A program made the translations under genes and the position numbers. A DNA stretch of 64,000 nucleotides from Motiliproteus sp041586735 (lineage in GTDB: Bacteria; Pseudomonadota; Gammaproteobacteria; Pseudomonadales; Balneatricaceae), in contig JBFGZQ010000003.1 in the NCBI GenBank assembly GCA_041586735.1, positions 1 to 64,000 on the forward strand, read 5' to 3'. Every line of letters begins with the position of its first letter. Position 1 is the first letter of the stretch. This document shows, in pieces, positions 8,833 through 18,056 of this stretch. The notes under the pieces were generated by a model that was given only the letters and a program-made list of their open reading frames with translations, was not told the origin of the DNA and did not search any database.

Positions 8833-10731
8833 CTAGTGGTTGTAGGCTAAACTGAGGAGGTAAGTGCGGTCCAGACTGTTGTAGTCAGAATTGGTCGAAT
8901 ACTCCTTGTCGAGCAGGTTATTCACCTTGGCCTCAACGGTCCAGCTTTTGTCTAGGTCATATTGAGCTTTCAGGTTCACCACAGCATAGCCTGGAAGCTT
9001 GGCAGTATTAGCGGCATCCTTAAATCGCTCACCCTGTGCCAGCAAACTTGCCGACAGCGACATCGCATTGAAGCTTCGAGTCAGATCCAGCTGCAAGGTT
9101 CTGCGAGCACGTTTAGCCAGGTAGTTATCGCTATCACGATTACGGGGGTCAAGAAACGAGAGGGTTGCCCGACCGCGCCACTGCTCAATCTCGACGCTAC
9201 TCTCAAGCTCAAGCCCCTTAATCCGGGCGCGAGAAACGTTACTAGGCTGCCAGAAAGGGTACGGAAGGGCCAGATAATCTGCATCACAATCAGCTGTGCA
9301 TGCCCACTCAATCAAGTTATCGATATCAGTCATAAAGAGCCGAGCAGCATAATCAACTGAGCCGTTATTGACCTCATAACCCAACTCTACACTCTCTGAG
9401 GTTTCAGGAATCAAGCTAGGATTTCCAGCACCATAGGGATCTGCAGGCCAGTACAAGTCATTAAAGGTTGGCGCCTTAAACGCGGTGCCATAAGACGCCA
9501 GCACCCGGCGCTTGTGGTCCAATTGATAACCCAAATTGATATTGCCGGTATTCTTAGAACCAAAATGCTCATTATCATCATGCCGCAGCCCCGTCAGCAC
9601 TCCCAGTTTTCCATATTCCATCTGCCATTGAGCAAATACCGCCGTATTATCCCGCTCATCGCCCAGATATGCCTGTGAACTAGAAATCTGATCTTTCTGG
9701 TAATCGATACCGAGAGTTAGCGTTTGATTTTCTGACAGATAATGGTCTGTTTTGAGATCAACTCCATAGCGCTTGGTATTGATTTGAGACTGAGCAGGGA
9801 TATAAGTAAAAGTACCCAAATCAAACTCTAAAAAGTGTGTTTCAGATTCGTCGCGGTGCTGGCTAACCCCACCACTCAGACTCCAACTATCGCTCAGTTC
9901 AGAACTGACCCGCACCCCAAGCGTTTGCTGCATATTCTCAGCATAATCATTAAAAGGTGCAGGAGAACGGTCAAACTGGTTATTAGCATCGGTATGAAGC
10001 GCGGTTATTTTAGCCTGTGTTTTATCGGAAATGTTCAGGTTGAGATTTATCGAGGCACTGCTGTTTTCATAGCCATCTTTATCTGAATCATATCCAGACT
10101 GGGAATTGATGCCATCGGTCTTCAGACGGCTCAGACTCAGCGCCAAACCGCCCAACTCAGACCCCATACCAACACTTGCACTCAACGCCTGGGTATTATG
10201 ATTACCCACACTCACCTTGGCAGAACCGGTAACACCTTGCTGAGCCTTTTTGGTAAATATCTGGATCACTCCACCTATTGCCTCGGATCCGTACAGACTG
10301 GAACGCGGACCCCGAACCACCTCAATACGCTCGATCTGAGTCAGGGAAATATCCTGGAACGGTGTACTGCCCAAGGTTACAGAGCCGACCCGCACACCAT
10401 CGATCAATACCAGTGTATGACTGGAATTAGTACCACGCAGGTACAAGCTCGAGTCCTTTCCCTGCCCACCCGAGACCGAAAAATCCACCCCCGGCAGCTG
10501 GCTCAGCAACTCCGGCAAGCTGGTCGCGGGTGAGCGGTCGATATCTTCACGAGTCAGTACGCTCACCGGTACTAAGGACTGATCGATGGTCTGTGCCATC
10601 CGGGTGGCGGTGACCACCAGCTGACCGGTTTCTGCGAATGCCGGTGTAGTTATCACCGACGCTATAGCCGAGGTCACGGCCAATGGCAGCAGCGCTGATG
10701 CGACTGTGGGCAGCCGTTTGAAATACAACAT
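8833..10731 (-). CDS. btuB: TonB-dependent vitamin B12 outer-membrane receptor
   Basis: This protein of 632 residues has a signal peptide ending ITTPAFAE (about residue 33). A TonB-box-like segment follows (GQLVVTATR), then the plug domain (LPELLSQLPGVDFSVSGGQG, LYLRGTNSSHTLVLIDGVRVG, IERIEVVRGPRSSLYGSEAIGGV), then a 22-strand-type barrel with an aromatic C-terminus (YLLSLAYNH). The plug closely resembles BtuB. The cobalamin riboswitch on the same strand upstream supports corrinoid as the substrate. It imports cobalamin into the periplasm at the expense of the proton motive force via TonB, whose gene follows directly. Confidence 0.93.
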   Translation of the reverse strand: MLYFKRLPTVASALLPLAVTSAIASVITTPAFAETGQLVVTATRMAQTIDQSLVPVSVLTREDIDRSPATSLPELLSQLPGVDFSVSGGQGKDSSLYLRGTNSSHTLVLIDGVRVGSVTLGSTPFQDISLTQIERIEVVRGPRSSLYGSEAIGGVIQIFTKKAQQGVTGSAKVSVGNHNTQALSASVGMGSELGGLALSLSRLKTDGINSQSGYDSDKDGYENSSASINLNLNISDKTQAKITALHTDANNQFDRSPAPFNDYAENMQQTLGVRVSSELSDSWSLSGGVSQHRDESETHFLEFDLGTFTYIPAQSQINTKRYGVDLKTDHYLSENQTLTLGIDYQKDQISSSQAYLGDERDNTAVFAQWQMEYGKLGVLTGLRHDDNEHFGSKNTGNINLGYQLDHKRRVLASYGTAFKAPTFNDLYWPADPYGAGNPSLIPETSESVELGYEVNNGSVDYAARLFMTDIDNLIEWACTADCDADYLALPYPFWQPSNVSRARIKGLELESSVEIEQWRGRATLSFLDPRNRDSDNYLAKRARRTLQLDLTRSFNAMSLSASLLAQGERFKDAANTAKLPGYAVVNLKAQYDLDKSWTVEAKVNNLLDKEYSTNSDYNSLDRTYLLSLAYNH

Positions 10732-10746
10732 AGATTCACCTTGAGT

Positions 10747-10785
10747 GTGTACCGCCCGTACACAGTGGTTAATGAAAAATTAACC
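10747..10785 (-). promoter_or_regulatory. Two inverted repeats just upstream of btuB, possible riboswitch expression platform
   Basis: GTGTAC and GTACAC flank a 5-nt spacer at 10747-10763, about 16-32 nt before the btuB start. GGTTAAT-GAAAA-ATTAACC at 10767-10785 forms a perfect 7-bp hairpin. Neither has a U-run, so control of translation (hiding the ribosome binding region) is more likely than termination. Their link to the aptamer about 150 nt upstream is inferred. Confidence 0.5.
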
Positions 10786-10924
10786 ATCGAGACGCCACAG
10801 TTCCAGGCATCAACGTGAACCACAAAGATCGACAGGGAGAGATAGGGAGCAAGATTACAGACGCGACAACGCACTGAGAAGCCGACTCACTACGCGCCAC
10901 CCGCACGTTATGGGTTTACAGTTG

Positions 10925-11192
10925 AGTGCACCAGGCCGGTCTCCGGACTCGTGAGTGGCGTATTGCCGATGTTGATGCCTTCCCATGTGTTGATGTTGTC
11001 AGCGTTCGGCAACATCAATCTTACACAGTGGCTTATTATCATCATCTGAAGGCGCTGCGTGCTGGCCTTCGCTCACTTACCGTTGCGGGGGCAGTGTCGG
11101 GATGGAGATCTCTATTAGTATGAAAACAATAATGGAGCTCGCACCGACTTCCCGTTTCTCCCAGGATTTAAAAACCGCTGGGTCACCTGAAG
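10925..11192 (-). promoter_or_regulatory. Cobalamin (adenosylcobalamin) riboswitch
   Basis: Read on the minus strand, the canonical elements occur in order: GGTG near 11187, GGGAAGTCGGTGCGA near 11150, the invariant core CTGCCCCCGCAACGGTAA near 11085, AGCCACTG near 11027, GGGAAGG near 10981, and the B12 box AGTCCGGAGACCGGCC at 10934-10949. It sits in the leader of btuB-tonB. By family knowledge, ligand binding should repress expression of the receptor and transducer. The 5' boundary is approximate. Confidence 0.95.
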
Positions 11193-11211
11193 CGTTCTCA
11201 ATGGTGGCGCG

Positions 11212-11240
11212 ACTGTACGCAGTCAGCCAGACGCTGTCAA
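11212..11240 (-). promoter_or_regulatory. Sigma-70-type promoter of the riboswitch-btuB-tonB transcript
   Basis: On the minus strand a perfect -35 TTGACA (11240-11235) is followed, after 17 nt, by TACAGT (11217-11212, four of six matches to TATAAT). The predicted start near 11205 falls about 13 nt before the first conserved riboswitch element. Confidence 0.7.
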
Positions 11241-11370
11241 ACGACTACCGCAGCACCGCAGAAAAGCGTCGCTGCAGCAGCCATGCACACGTTAATATAG
11301 TTAATCACTTAACAAACCGCACAAATTCGTTTACAACTCCTGACCACAACTTTTAAACGGCAGAATACAG

Positions 11371-12264
11371 ATGGCACAACTCATTGATGGCAAGGATTTT
11401 GCCAGTAAACTCCGACTACAAATAACCCAGGAGGTGGCACAGCTGCGTGAACAGGGCATCACCCCGGGACTGGCGGTGGTGCTAGTCGGAGAGGATCCCG
11501 CCAGCCAGGTCTACGTCCGCAACAAGGGCATTCAAACTACCGAAGCGGGCATGGCCTCTTTTACTCATAAACTGGCTGACACCACCTCCGAGGAGGCGCT
11601 ACTGGCACTGATTGACAGCCTCAACGCCGACAGCCGTGTCAACGGCATCCTGGTGCAGATGCCGCTGCCTAAAAATATCAACGCCGCTACCATCATCAAC
11701 GCCATAGCGCCGAGCAAAGATGTCGATGGTTTTCACCCCCTCAACGTTGGCAGATTATCAACCGGTGGCAACGCCACTATCCCCTGTACGCCGCTGGGCT
11801 GCTTAATGCTCCTCAAGGACCGGCTCGGAGACCTCAGCGGTCTTAACGCGCTGGTGCTGGGACGCTCCAACATTGTCGGCAAGCCGATGAGCATGCTGCT
11901 GCTCAATGAGCACTGCACCGTCACCACCGCGCACTCCCGTACCCGGAATCTGGAGCAGCAGTGCCGCCGCGCCGACATCCTGATCGCCGCCGTCGGCAGG
12001 CCGGAGATGGTCAAGGGTAGCTGGATCAAACCGGGAGCCATCGTCATCGATGTTGGGATCAACCGTCTCGAATTGGCATCGGGTAAAACGCGCTTAGTCG
12101 GTGATGTCGACTTTAGCAGCGCCAGCGAACGGGCCGCCGCGATCACTCCAGTGCCCGGCGGCGTGGGCCCCATGACTATCGCCTGCTTGTTGCTGAACAC
12201 CCTCAGCGCAACGCTGCATCAAAACGGATTACCGATTCCCAAATGGATACCGACTCCGAATTAA
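11371..12264 (+). CDS. folD: Bifunctional methylenetetrahydrofolate dehydrogenase / cyclohydrolase
   Basis: This protein of 297 residues is slightly longer than usual because of a short C-terminal tail (LPIPKWIPTPN). Family blocks are GLAVVLVGEDPASQVYVRNK (substrate site with the catalytic YxxxK: Tyr and Lys), NGILVQMPLPK, KDVDGFHPLNVG, PCTPLGC, the Rossmann motif VLGRSNIVGKPMSMLL and PVPGGVGPMTIACLL. It interconverts 5,10-methylene-, methenyl- and 10-formyl-THF in the cytoplasm. It is divergent from btuB; the 170 nt before it also hold the btuB promoter on the other strand. The gene appears monocistronic. Confidence 0.97.
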   Translation: MAQLIDGKDFASKLRLQITQEVAQLREQGITPGLAVVLVGEDPASQVYVRNKGIQTTEAGMASFTHKLADTTSEEALLALIDSLNADSRVNGILVQMPLPKNINAATIINAIAPSKDVDGFHPLNVGRLSTGGNATIPCTPLGCLMLLKDRLGDLSGLNALVLGRSNIVGKPMSMLLLNEHCTVTTAHSRTRNLEQQCRRADILIAAVGRPEMVKGSWIKPGAIVIDVGINRLELASGKTRLVGDVDFSSASERAAAITPVPGGVGPMTIACLLLNTLSATLHQNGLPIPKWIPTPN

Positions 12265-12313
12265 CCGCTAGCATTCACGCTTCAACGGCCAACTAGCTGA
12301 TTTTTTTATGCAA

Positions 12314-12327
12314 TTGATCTAGATCAA
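12314..12327. promoter_or_regulatory. FNR/ANR/DNR-type binding site upstream of nosR
   Basis: TTGATCTAGATCAA is a perfect match to the FNR-family palindrome (TTGAT-N4-ATCAA). A -10-like TATAAC at 12348-12353 predicts a transcript start near 12361, placing the site centre at about -41, the class II activator position. Activation of nosRZDFYL by oxygen depletion and/or NO (FNR versus DNR type) is expected; the regulator is not in the window. Confidence 0.85.
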
Positions 12328-12406
12328 TCAACACCGAACAGTTAACCTATAACCTAATGTAAATGCCTCACTAAACCCTTTAACTTTTGAGCCTACCCCA
12401 GACCCT

Positions 12407-14530
12407 ATGCACCACGGCAAAACATTACTCACCACTCTTCTGTGCCTGCTAACGCTACTGCTAACCATCACTGCCCAAGCGGTCGAGATCAGTCCTACCA
12501 AGCCCGCCATGCCTTACATCAAGGCCGCGTTTCCCACCGCGACTTCCATTAGCGACAAGGCACCCGTAGGCGTTGACGGGCCACTGATACGCACCGTCAC
12601 TCGAGGCGAGCAGATCCTAGGCTACGCCTTCGAAACCCAGGATATTGTGGATATTCCCGCCTACTCCGGCGAACCGGTGAACATCCTGGTGGCTCTGGAT
12701 ACCGAGGGTAACTATCTGAAAACACAGGTGCTCGAGCATCACGAACCGATTCTGCTGGTGGGTATTCCCGAGCAAAAACTGTTCGATTTTACCGATCAGT
12801 ATCAGGGGCTTAATATCACCAACCGCATTCAGGTCGGCGGCGGTAATAACCCAGACATTCTCAACGTTGACGCCATCACTGGGGCAACAGTAACCGTAAT
12901 GGTGGTCAACGAAGCGGTGACTCGCTCGGCACTCAAGGTGGGACGAGCACTCGAACTAGCTGGGCTCAGTGCGGTCGATACGGTTGCGCCAGCCACCATT
13001 AAAACCGATCTATACCAGCCAGCAGACTGGCAGACACTCACCGGAGATGGCTCCATTCGCCGCCTGCGGCTTACCCGTGGCCGGGTCGACGAAGCCTTCG
13101 CCGCCACCGCTGCCGCCGACATCGATGCTGCCAGCCCGGAGCAGAAAGATGCGCTGTTTATCGATCTATTTTACGCCCCGCTTAACCCCCCCAGCATCGG
13201 CCGCAACCTGCTGGGTGAGACTGAATTCAACTGGCTGATGCAACAACTGCAACCGGGCGACCAGGCGATCGCCCTGTTCGGCAAGGGACGCTACTCATTC
13301 AAGGGCAACGGCTATGTCCGCGGTGGTATCTTCGATCGCACCCAGCTGCAGCAGAACGGCAAGACCATCATCTTCCACGACAGCGACTACTACCGCCTGA
13401 ACGATGTCTATATCGAGGGTTTCCCCGATTTTGACGAGATGATGATCTTCGTAGTCCGAGCCAGCTACCAGTTCGACCCCGGTTCTGCCTGGCAACTGCA
13501 ACTGTTGGTACGCCGCCAGATCGGTGCTCTAGAGAGTCTGTTTAGCAGCTTCTATGGTGACTACCAGATTCCGGAAGTCTATATCGACCGCCCCGCCCCG
13601 ATCATCGAGGCCGAACCGCAACCGCTATGGGTCTCGGTGTGGCAGAACAAGCAGTTCCAGATCTCGGTACTGGTCGTCAGCCTGGTGCTGCTGACGCTGA
13701 TCATCTTCATGCAAGACTACCTAGTTCGCTTCCCCAAGCTTCTCAATAATCTACGCCATCTATTTCTGATCTACACGGTGGGATTTATCGGTTGGTACAC
13801 CCTGGGTCAGCTATCGATCGTCAATGTCTTGACCTTCGTTCACGCACTGCTGGATGATTTTCGCTGGGAGCTATTCCTGCTCGACCCGATCATATTTATT
13901 CTCTGGGCTTATGTAGCGATGACCCTGCTGCTGTGGGGGCGTGGCATCTTCTGTGGCTGGCTGTGCCCGTTCGGCGCACTGCAGGAGCTGATCAACGTGG
14001 TCGCCCGCAAACTTAAGATTAAACAGCTGGAACCCTCCTGGGCGCTCCACGAGCGACTCTGGGCGATCAAATATATTATTTTGCTGGCACTATTTGCGGT
14101 CTCGCTAGAGTCCCTCAACGACGCCGAGCGCTACGCCGAAGTTGAGCCCTTTAAGACCGCCATCATGCTCAAGTTTCAGCGTGAATGGGGTTACGTGCTC
14201 TACGCGGCGCTGTTGCTGTTTATGTCGCTGTTCACCCGCAAGGTCTACTGCCGCTATCTCTGCCCTCTGGGCGCCGCGTTGGTAATTCCATCCAAGTTCC
14301 GGATCTTCGACTGGCTCAAAAGGCGCAAAGAGTGCGGTCAGCCCTGCCGGGTCTGCGCCAATGAATGCGAGATCCAGGCGATTGAGCCCGATGGTCGGAT
14401 CAATGCCAACGAGTGCCATCACTGTCTCGATTGTCAAGTGACCTACCACAACGATGGCAAATGTCCACCGCTGGTACAGAAAAAACGTAAGCGCGCCAAG
14501 AGTCAGATCCCGGCGGTAGCAGTAGATTAA
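12407..14530 (+). CDS. nosR: NosR, membrane flavo-iron-sulfur protein required for N2O reductase
   Basis: This protein of 707 residues has a signal peptide (1-25, ending TAQA). A periplasmic FMN-binding domain follows, whose flavinylation-type motif lies in NVDAITGATVTVMVV (about 146-160). Membrane helices begin near residue 420. The two polyferredoxin-like CxxxCP motifs (FCGWLCPFGALQE and YCRYLCPLGAALV) are present. The C-terminus carries two 4Fe-4S cysteine clusters (CGQPCRVCANEC and CHHCLDCQ). NosR is thought to pass quinol-derived electrons to NosZ and support its expression. It is first in the nos operon, behind the FNR-type site, 40 nt before nosZ. Confidence 0.96.
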   Translation: MHHGKTLLTTLLCLLTLLLTITAQAVEISPTKPAMPYIKAAFPTATSISDKAPVGVDGPLIRTVTRGEQILGYAFETQDIVDIPAYSGEPVNILVALDTEGNYLKTQVLEHHEPILLVGIPEQKLFDFTDQYQGLNITNRIQVGGGNNPDILNVDAITGATVTVMVVNEAVTRSALKVGRALELAGLSAVDTVAPATIKTDLYQPADWQTLTGDGSIRRLRLTRGRVDEAFAATAAADIDAASPEQKDALFIDLFYAPLNPPSIGRNLLGETEFNWLMQQLQPGDQAIALFGKGRYSFKGNGYVRGGIFDRTQLQQNGKTIIFHDSDYYRLNDVYIEGFPDFDEMMIFVVRASYQFDPGSAWQLQLLVRRQIGALESLFSSFYGDYQIPEVYIDRPAPIIEAEPQPLWVSVWQNKQFQISVLVVSLVLLTLIIFMQDYLVRFPKLLNNLRHLFLIYTVGFIGWYTLGQLSIVNVLTFVHALLDDFRWELFLLDPIIFILWAYVAMTLLLWGRGIFCGWLCPFGALQELINVVARKLKIKQLEPSWALHERLWAIKYIILLALFAVSLESLNDAERYAEVEPFKTAIMLKFQREWGYVLYAALLLFMSLFTRKVYCRYLCPLGAALVIPSKFRIFDWLKRRKECGQPCRVCANECEIQAIEPDGRINANECHHCLDCQVTYHNDGKCPPLVQKKRKRAKSQIPAVAVD

Positions 14531-14570
14531 AACTCAGTACATCCATCCCTAAGTCAAGGAGACTTGAAGA

Positions 14571-16478
14571 ATGATTGATCCTAACGATAAAAACCTGTCA
14601 GCGCTCATCGCTGACGATGAGCAAGCCAGTGATCATGTAAAACTCAGCCGTCGCCTGTTTCTGGGCTCATCCGCCGCGCTGGTCGGCGCTGCGGGTGCCG
14701 GCTTAGGGTCAGCACTGATGTCGGCACCCGCGCTAGCGGCCGCCGCCGGACAAAACGGCTCGGTAGCGCCCGGTGAGCTGGATGAATATTATGGCTTCTG
14801 GAGTGGTGGCCACTCGGGTGAAGTCCGTATCCTCGGGGTGCCATCGATGCGCGAACTAATGCGGATCCCGGTATTCAACCTCGATTGCGCCACGGGCTGG
14901 GGGCTAACCAACGAATCCAAAGAGATCCTCGGCGAGGACGGCTTCCTAGTCGGTGACTCCCATCACCCCCATATGAGCATGACCGACGGTCATTACGATG
15001 GTAAGTACGTCTTTATCAACGATAAGGGCAACAGCCGGGTTGCCCGGATCCGTTGCGATATCATGAAAACCGACAAGATCATCACCATCCCTAACGTTCA
15101 GGCGATCCACGGTCTGCGCGTACAGAAAGCCCCCTATACCAAGTACGTGTTTTGCAACGCCGAATACCGCATCCCGCACCCCAATAATGGCAGCTTCGCC
15201 AGCATGAATGATATCGAAGGCTATTACACCATGTTCAGTGCCGTTGACGCTGAAAGCATGGAAGTATCCTGGCAGGTGATCGTCGATGGTAATCTGGATA
15301 ATACCGATGCCGACTACACTGGCAAATACGCCTTCTCCACCTGCTACAACTCCGAGAATGCCGTCGACCTGGTCGGCAGCATGCGCAACGAGCGCGACCA
15401 TGTGGTGATTTTTAACATCGAGCGCATTGAAGCGGCGGTCAAAGCCGGTAACTTTATCAAGTTACCCGGTTCCGATGTCCCAGTCGTCGATGGCCGTAAA
15501 GGCACCCAACTGACCCGCTATGTCCCGGTACCCAAGAGCCCGCACGGCATGAACACCGCGCCCGACGGCCGCTATGCCGTTGCCAACGGCAAGCTGTCGC
15601 CCACGGTGACGGTACTGGATATCTATAAGTTTGATGCGCTGTTTGACGATAAGATCAAACCGCGTGACGTGGTTGCCGCCGAGCCCGAACTGGGGCTTGG
15701 ACCGTTGCACACCGCATTTGATGGCCGCGGTAACGCCTATACCACCGTGTTTATCGACAGTCAGGTCGTCAAGTGGGACCTGCAAAAAGCGATCGATGCC
15801 TATCAGGGCAAGAAGGTTAATTATATCCAACAGAAACTGGATGTGCAGTATCAGCCAGGGCACATCCACACCACTATGGGCGAGACCCGTGATGCCGATG
15901 GCAAATGGCTAATCGCTCTGTGCAAGTTCTCCAAAGACCGCTTCCTGCCCGTTGGCCCACTACATCCAGAGAATGATCAACTGATCGATATCTCCGGTGA
16001 CGAAATGAAGCTAGTCCACGATGGCCCTACCTATGCCGAACCGCACGATTGCATCATCGTCCATCGCAGCAAGGTCAAGCCTTCTAAACTATGGACGCGC
16101 GATGACCCCTTCTTCGCCAAGACAGTGGCGATGGCTAAAAAAGACGGTGTCACCCTGGAAGCCGATAACAAGGTGATTCGTGAGGGTAACAAAGTCCGCG
16201 TCTATATGACCTCAATTGCACCGTCTTACGGCCTCAACGAGTTCAGTGTCAAACTGGGAGATGAGGTCACCGTGATAATCACTAACCTCGATAACATCGA
16301 AGACGTGACTCACGGTTTCTGTATGGTCAACCACGGCGTGCAGATGGAGATCGGACCTCAGGCGACCGCCTCGATCACCTTCATCGCCGATAAGCCGGGT
16401 GTACAGTGGTACTACTGTAACTGGTTCTGCCATGCCCTACATATGGAGATGCGTGGACGGATGCTAGTTGAGGCTTAA
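14571..16478 (+). CDS. nosZ: Nitrous-oxide reductase, clade I (Tat-exported)
   Basis: This protein of 635 residues has a twin-arginine signal (SRRLFLGSSAALVGAAGAG, about residues 24-42), which marks clade I. The seven-bladed propeller carries His-rich CuZ ligands (DSHHPHMSMTDGHYDG and later HGMN, GPLHT, QPGHIHTTMGE, AEPHDC blocks). The C-terminal cupredoxin domain has the CuA motif CNWFCHALHMEM, keeping both Cys, the His and the Met. It reduces N2O to N2 in the periplasm. The start follows AAGGAGAC. It lies between nosR and nosD; a strong hairpin follows the stop codon. Confidence 0.98.
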   Translation: MIDPNDKNLSALIADDEQASDHVKLSRRLFLGSSAALVGAAGAGLGSALMSAPALAAAAGQNGSVAPGELDEYYGFWSGGHSGEVRILGVPSMRELMRIPVFNLDCATGWGLTNESKEILGEDGFLVGDSHHPHMSMTDGHYDGKYVFINDKGNSRVARIRCDIMKTDKIITIPNVQAIHGLRVQKAPYTKYVFCNAEYRIPHPNNGSFASMNDIEGYYTMFSAVDAESMEVSWQVIVDGNLDNTDADYTGKYAFSTCYNSENAVDLVGSMRNERDHVVIFNIERIEAAVKAGNFIKLPGSDVPVVDGRKGTQLTRYVPVPKSPHGMNTAPDGRYAVANGKLSPTVTVLDIYKFDALFDDKIKPRDVVAAEPELGLGPLHTAFDGRGNAYTTVFIDSQVVKWDLQKAIDAYQGKKVNYIQQKLDVQYQPGHIHTTMGETRDADGKWLIALCKFSKDRFLPVGPLHPENDQLIDISGDEMKLVHDGPTYAEPHDCIIVHRSKVKPSKLWTRDDPFFAKTVAMAKKDGVTLEADNKVIREGNKVRVYMTSIAPSYGLNEFSVKLGDEVTVIITNLDNIEDVTHGFCMVNHGVQMEIGPQATASITFIADKPGVQWYYCNWFCHALHMEMRGRMLVEA

Positions 16479-16497
16479 CCTCTAAGTACAACCGCTA

Positions 16498-16532
16498 GCG
16501 GTCGGGCGATGCAGCAGCATCGCTCTGACCGC
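16498..16532 (+). other. Strong hairpin in the nosZ-nosD spacer
   Basis: GCGGTC-GG-GCGATGC, loop AGCA, then GCATCGC-TCT-GACCGC forms a long stem 20 nt after the nosZ stop. No U-run follows, so it is more likely a 3' stabiliser or partial attenuator that sets nosZ above nosD than a full terminator. A second inverted repeat, TGTTAC-7 nt-GTAACA, lies at 16617-16635, 39 nt before nosD, and could be a separate control site. Confidence 0.6.
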
Positions 16533-16673
16533 GACGCTAATCGGTACTGAGACCCAGAGCTGCTGCCCATAGTTGTCAATGACAGTCATAGGCATGCTGG
16601 CACTGCTACGTTCTGGTGTTACTATTCCCGTAACATCAAACCCCTTACTCGAAATTTTCCGGAATATCCAGCC

Positions 16674-18056
16674 ATGAAACGGCACCTGCTTGTTGTCGCG
16701 TTGCTACTGGGATGGACAGGCTCAACGCTTAGCCTCGACACCCATGCCGAGCGGCTCAGTGTAACCCCGGGGCAATCCCTGCAGCGGGTATTGGACAGCG
16801 CTCATCCAGGCGATCAACTGCTACTCGAGCCCGGTCTCTATCGGGGTAACTTCCGCATCGATAAGCCGCTAACTCTGACCGGTCAGCCGGGGGTGATACT
16901 CGATGGCGGTGGCCTCCACAGCATCCTGACCCTGAACGCTGAAAACATCCGTATCGAACAGCTGCGCATCCACAACTGGGGTAGCAACCTGACCGATCTC
17001 GATGCCGGTATCTTTGTGAGCAAACAGGGCCAGGGTGCTATTATCCAGCACAACTATTTTCAGGGGATCGGCTCAGGGATCTGGGCCGATGCCAGTCAAA
17101 ACATTCAGATCCTCAACAACCGGATCGAAGGCGATCTGGACACCCGTTCCCAGGACCGCGGTAACGGCATTCATCTGTTCAATGTGGGTGGTGCTCGGGT
17201 CAAAGACAATGAGGTCTGGCACACGCGCGACGGTATCTATATTGATACCAGCAACGGCAACGAATTAAATGGCAACTACCTGCACGACCTGCGTTACGGC
17301 GTGCACTATATGTATTCTTACCACAACAAGGTGATCAATAATCATACCCGCAACACTCGAACGGGCTACGCATTGATGCAGTCAAAATATCTGCGAGTCG
17401 AAAACAATCGCTCCGAAGACGATCAGAACTACGGCATGCTGATGAACTTCATTACCCATTCAACGCTCGATAGCAACCGGATAATTGGGGTGCAGACCGG
17501 ACGTAACCCCCACCTTCTCGAGAACGCCAATCAGATCAGCGGCGCAGAAGGCAAGGCACTGTTTATCTACAATTCGGTGTTTAACCGCATCTCCAACAAC
17601 CACTTTAATGACAGCGACCTAGGGATCCATATGACCGCCGGTTCAGAAGACAATGTTATCTCAGGCAATAGTTTTATCCGCAACAAGGAGCAGGTCAAAT
17701 ACGTCTCCAGCCGCAAACAGGACTGGTCTGAAAATGGCAGAGGTAACTACTGGAGCGATTATCTGGGCTGGGATATGAATGACGATGGTATCGGTGACAC
17801 CCTGTACGAACCTAACGATGGCATCGACAAGCTGCTGTGGAAATATCCGGCGGTCAAGGTGCTGCTTAACAGCCCAGCCATCGAAACCCTGCGCTGGGTG
17901 CAGCGGCAGTTTCCGGTGCTAAAGTCACCGGGGGTGATCGATTCGGCCCCGCTGATGCACGCGCCTTTCTCCGCTTCTGAGCTACTCAATGCGAACACCG
18001 AACCCTCTTCAGCCATCCTGGCAGCGAGACAACCCGAGGTACTGAGCCCACGATGA
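16674..18056 (+). CDS. nosD: NosD, periplasmic beta-helix protein for NosZ copper-site assembly
   Basis: This protein of 460 residues has a signal peptide (about 1-20) and then a right-handed parallel beta-helix (CASH-type) made of many short Asn- and Gly-rich turns (for example GIFVSKQGQGAIIQHNYFQG, NVGGARVKDNEVWHTRDGIY, HNKVINNHTRNTRTG). NosD works with the NosFY ABC transporter to build the sulfide-bridged copper centre of NosZ. The stop overlaps the nosF start by 4 nt (ATGA), so the DFY genes are translationally coupled. Length and order nosR-Z-D-F-Y-L are typical. Confidence 0.95.
   Translation: MKRHLLVVALLLGWTGSTLSLDTHAERLSVTPGQSLQRVLDSAHPGDQLLLEPGLYRGNFRIDKPLTLTGQPGVILDGGGLHSILTLNAENIRIEQLRIHNWGSNLTDLDAGIFVSKQGQGAIIQHNYFQGIGSGIWADASQNIQILNNRIEGDLDTRSQDRGNGIHLFNVGGARVKDNEVWHTRDGIYIDTSNGNELNGNYLHDLRYGVHYMYSYHNKVINNHTRNTRTGYALMQSKYLRVENNRSEDDQNYGMLMNFITHSTLDSNRIIGVQTGRNPHLLENANQISGAEGKALFIYNSVFNRISNNHFNDSDLGIHMTAGSEDNVISGNSFIRNKEQVKYVSSRKQDWSENGRGNYWSDYLGWDMNDDGIGDTLYEPNDGIDKLLWKYPAVKVLLNSPAIETLRWVQRQFPVLKSPGVIDSAPLMHAPFSASELLNANTEPSSAILAARQPEVLSPR

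Noticed and set aside
11102..11356. 84-codon open frame upstream of folD
   Set aside because: It overlaps the cobalamin riboswitch and btuB promoter on the other strand and shows no family features or ribosome site.
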